From: an uncultured Oscillospiraceae bacterium
Lineage (GTDB): Bacteria > Bacillota > Clostridia > Oscillospirales > Oscillospiraceae
DNA: 6,104 nucleotides
Direction of reading: 5' to 3'
NCBI GenBank assembly: GCA_944385195.1
Contig: CALWWH010000143.1
Location: forward strand, 1-6,104
In this document: positions 5,126 through 6,104 of the stretch, piece after piece
Layout of the letters: every line of letters starts with the position of its first letter
Position numbering within the stretch: the stretch's first letter is position 1
Notes under the pieces: generated by a model
What the model saw: only the letters and a program-made list of their open reading frames with translations
What the model was told of the DNA's origin: nothing
Databases searched by the model: none
Position numbers and translations under genes: made by a program

Positions 5126-5491
5126 TTACGCGTTGGTAACCTCTACGAGGTGGGCGATCTTGGCGATCTTGCCGCGGGTGGCCGCATTGTCGGGCTGGAC
5201 GGTCACATGGCCGACCCGGTGCAGACCCAGCGAGCACGCGGTCGCGATCTGGTCCTTCTTGCGGCCGGAAAGGCTGCGGACCAGCTTGACGGTCAGGGTG
5301 CCTGCGGCGGCAGCCTTCGCTGCGCGCTTCTTGGCGGGCGCCTTCTTCTCTGCGGCGGGCTCGGCCTTCTTGGTCGCAGCCTTCTTGGCGGCGGGCTTCT
5401 TGGCCGCAGTCTTCTTGGCGGCGGGCTTCTTGGCCACAGCCGCCTCGGTCGCGGTCTCTTCGGCCGCGCCGGCCACTTTCTCTTCAGCCAT
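5126..5491 (-). CDS. rpmD: 50S ribosomal protein L30 (uL30) with a long Lys/Ala-rich N-terminal extension
   Basis: L30 binds 23S rRNA on the 50S surface near 5S rRNA. The core is residues about 65-121: TLTVKLVRSLSGRKKDQIAT, LGLHRVGHVTVQPDN and RGKIAKIAHLVEV are plain L30 signatures. Normal bacterial L30 is about 60 residues, but this product is 121. Residues 1-19 are acidic and Ala-rich (MAEEKVAGAAEETATEAAV). Residues 20-63 are Lys/Ala/Pro-rich with pentapeptide repeats AKKPA, AKKTA, AKKPA, AKKAA, like a histone H1 tail. The ATG at 5491 has AAGGAGG 8 bases upstream, overlapping the rpsE stop. No ATG, GTG or TTG lies in frame between residue 20 and the L30 core, so the basic segment is translated with the core unless a rare start is used. 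A GTG at residue 19 is a weaker alternative. Inferred: the tail contacts rRNA; no activity is shown. Confidence 0.96.
   Translation of the reverse strand: MAEEKVAGAAEETATEAAVAKKPAAKKTAAKKPAAKKAATKKAEPAAEKKAPAKKRAAKAAAAGTLTVKLVRSLSGRKKDQIATACSLGLHRVGHVTVQPDNAATRGKIAKIAHLVEVTNA
5360..5434 (-). repeat. In-frame tandem repeat in rpmD (30-base unit, 2.5 copies; 15-base sub-unit)
   Basis: Two adjacent 30-base units (5434-5405 and 5404-5375 on the minus strand) differ at one base, ACT versus GCT, and a diverged 15-base half copy follows (5374-5360). Each unit is made of two 15-base halves starting GCCAAGAAG, encoding the pentapeptide series AKKPA-AKKTA-AKKPA-AKKAA-TKKAE. Both periods are multiples of three, so gain or loss of a unit would change tail length without breaking the L30 reading frame. 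Confidence 0.93.
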
Positions 5492-5499
5492 GGGAAAGG

Positions 5500-5506
5500 C
5501 CTCCTT
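5500..5506 (-). promoter_or_regulatory. Ribosome binding site of rpmD, overlapping the rpsE stop
   Basis: AAGGAGG lies 8 bases before the ATG at 5491 and overlaps the rpsE TAA (TAAGGAGG). It is a strong site at good spacing and supports translation of the full extended L30. Confidence 0.88.
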
Positions 5507-6014
5507 ACCCTAAAATCTCTTTCACGGTCTTGCCGCGCACGGCGGCGACCTGCTCGGCGGTGCGCAGGCTCTTCAGACCATTGCAGGTGGCGATGACCAC
5601 GTTGCAGGGGTTGTTGGAGCGCACGCACTTGGTACGGATGTCGCGGATGCCCGCAACCTCCAGCACCGCACGCACCGGGCCGCCGGCGATCAAGCCGGTA
5701 CCGGGGGCAGCGGGGCGGAGGATGACGCGGCCCGCGCCAAAGATGCCCAGCGTCTCGTGGGGAATGGTGGTGCCCTTCAGCGAGATGGTGAACATATTCT
5801 TCTTGGCGTCCTCAAGGCCTTTGCGGATTGCCTCGGGAACCTCGGCGGCCTTACCCAGACCGTAGCCGATCTTGCCCTTGCCGTCGCCGACGACGACCAG
5901 AGCGGAGAACTTCATCACGCGGCCGCCCTTGACGGTCTTGGAAACGCGGTTGATCGCGACGACCTTCTCCTGATATTCCTGATCCGCAGGATTCTGTCTT
6001 CTCTCAAATGCCAC
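5505..6014 (-). CDS. rpsE: 30S ribosomal protein S5 (uS5) (GTG start)
   Basis: S5 lies at the back of the 30S body by the mRNA entry channel, next to S4, and affects decoding accuracy and unwinding of mRNA. The 169 residues match the family length. Seen: basic start MAFERRQNPADQEYQEKVVA, then INRVSKTVKGGRVMKFSALV (21-40), the double-stranded-RNA-binding-like domain with VVGDGKGKIGYGLGKAAEVP (41-60), and a C-terminal domain holding LRPAAPGTGLIAGGPVRAVL (99-118) and SNNPCNVV. Near the end, the usual GSNN-type turn reads RSNN. The start is GTG at 6014, with AGGAGG 9 bases upstream, and the reading begins where S5 proteins usually begin. It follows rplR by 18 bases; its TAA overlaps the rpmD ribosome binding site. 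Confidence 0.98.
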   Translation of the reverse strand: MAFERRQNPADQEYQEKVVAINRVSKTVKGGRVMKFSALVVVGDGKGKIGYGLGKAAEVPEAIRKGLEDAKKNMFTISLKGTTIPHETLGIFGAGRVILRPAAPGTGLIAGGPVRAVLEVAGIRDIRTKCVRSNNPCNVVIATCNGLKSLRTAEQVAAVRGKTVKEILG

Positions 6015-6023
6015 TGTTGTATC

Positions 6024-6029
6024 CCTCCT
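6024..6029 (-). promoter_or_regulatory. Ribosome binding site deciding the rpsE GTG start
   Basis: AGGAGG lies 9 bases before the GTG at 6014, in the 18-base gap after the rplR stop. It fixes the GTG as the S5 start. Confidence 0.85.
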
Positions 6030-6032
6030 GCT

Positions 6033-6104
6033 TTACAGCTCAAGGCCGCCCTCGCGGGCGCCCTCGGCCACCGCTTTCACACGGCCGTGGTAGATATAAC
6101 CGCC
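6033..6104 (-). CDS. rplR: 50S ribosomal protein L18 (uL18), C-terminal end only
   Basis: Only the last 23 codons and TAA stop are in the window, read directly as GGYIYHGRVKAVAEGAREGG followed by LEL. The pattern GGYIYHGRVKA..A.AAREAGLE is the characteristic C-terminus of bacterial L18, which binds 5S rRNA and carries it into the central protuberance of the 50S subunit. Position directly before rpsE fits the standard spc order rplF-rplR-rpsE-rpmD. The 5' part lies beyond base 6104. The stop is at 6035-6033 and the rpsE start follows after 18 bases. Confidence 0.95.
   Translation of the reverse strand, partial: GGYIYHGRVKAVAEGAREGGLEL

Noticed and set aside
5360..5434. The short repeats as a possible CRISPR array or protein-binding iterons
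   Set aside because: There are no spacers; the units are directly adjacent, coding, in frame and explained by the Lys/Ala tail of L30.
5293..5628. A 111-codon minus-strand open frame rich in Arg and Pro across the rpmD/rpsE junction
   Set aside because: It is an out-of-frame reading of the GCCAAGAAG repeats and the end of rpsE, and both proper frames there are certain genes.

Overview
The window is a stretch of the bacterial spc/alpha ribosomal-protein operon. Every real gene lies on the minus strand, so transcription runs from base 6104 toward base 1. In that order the genes are rplR (3' end only), rpsE, rpmD, rplO, secY, adk, map, a small KOW-domain gene, infA, rpmJ, rpsM, rpsK and rpsD (5' two thirds only). 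The gene order, the KOW gene between map and infA, the strong AGGAGG ribosome binding sites, the high G+C and the sequence type of S4 and SecY point to a Firmicute of class Clostridia. It is probably near the Oscillospirales/Ruminococcaceae, but that placement is an inference from memory of family sequences, not from a search.

The layout is very compact. Gaps between genes run from 1 to 34 bases, and the KOW gene and infA overlap by 14 bases. I see no internal promoter, terminator, RNA gene, mobile element or CRISPR array, and no stretch above 34 bases without a gene. Several Shine-Dalgarno sequences use the stop codon or last codons of the gene before (rpsE/rpmD, rplO/secY, adk/map, map/KOW), so translation is probably coupled along the message. 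Four genes start with non-AUG codons: rpsE, secY and map with GTG, and infA with TTG.

The genes work together in making and using ribosomes: proteins of the small subunit (S5, S13, S11, S4) and large subunit (L18, L30, L15, L36), initiation factor IF-1, the SecY translocon channel, methionine aminopeptidase for removing the initiator Met, and adenylate kinase for adenine nucleotide balance. The KOW protein is probably RNA- or ribosome-associated, but its role is not established from this sequence.

This is mostly an ordinary, highly conserved region, and I find no new multi-gene system. The one striking oddity is rpmD: its L30 core carries an N-terminal extension of about 63 residues, rich in Lys and Ala and resembling histone H1 tails, built partly from a 30-base tandem repeat. 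Smaller points are a longer external loop in SecY, a Phe-to-Val change in the conserved DGFPR motif of adenylate kinase, and the TTG-started, overlapping infA.
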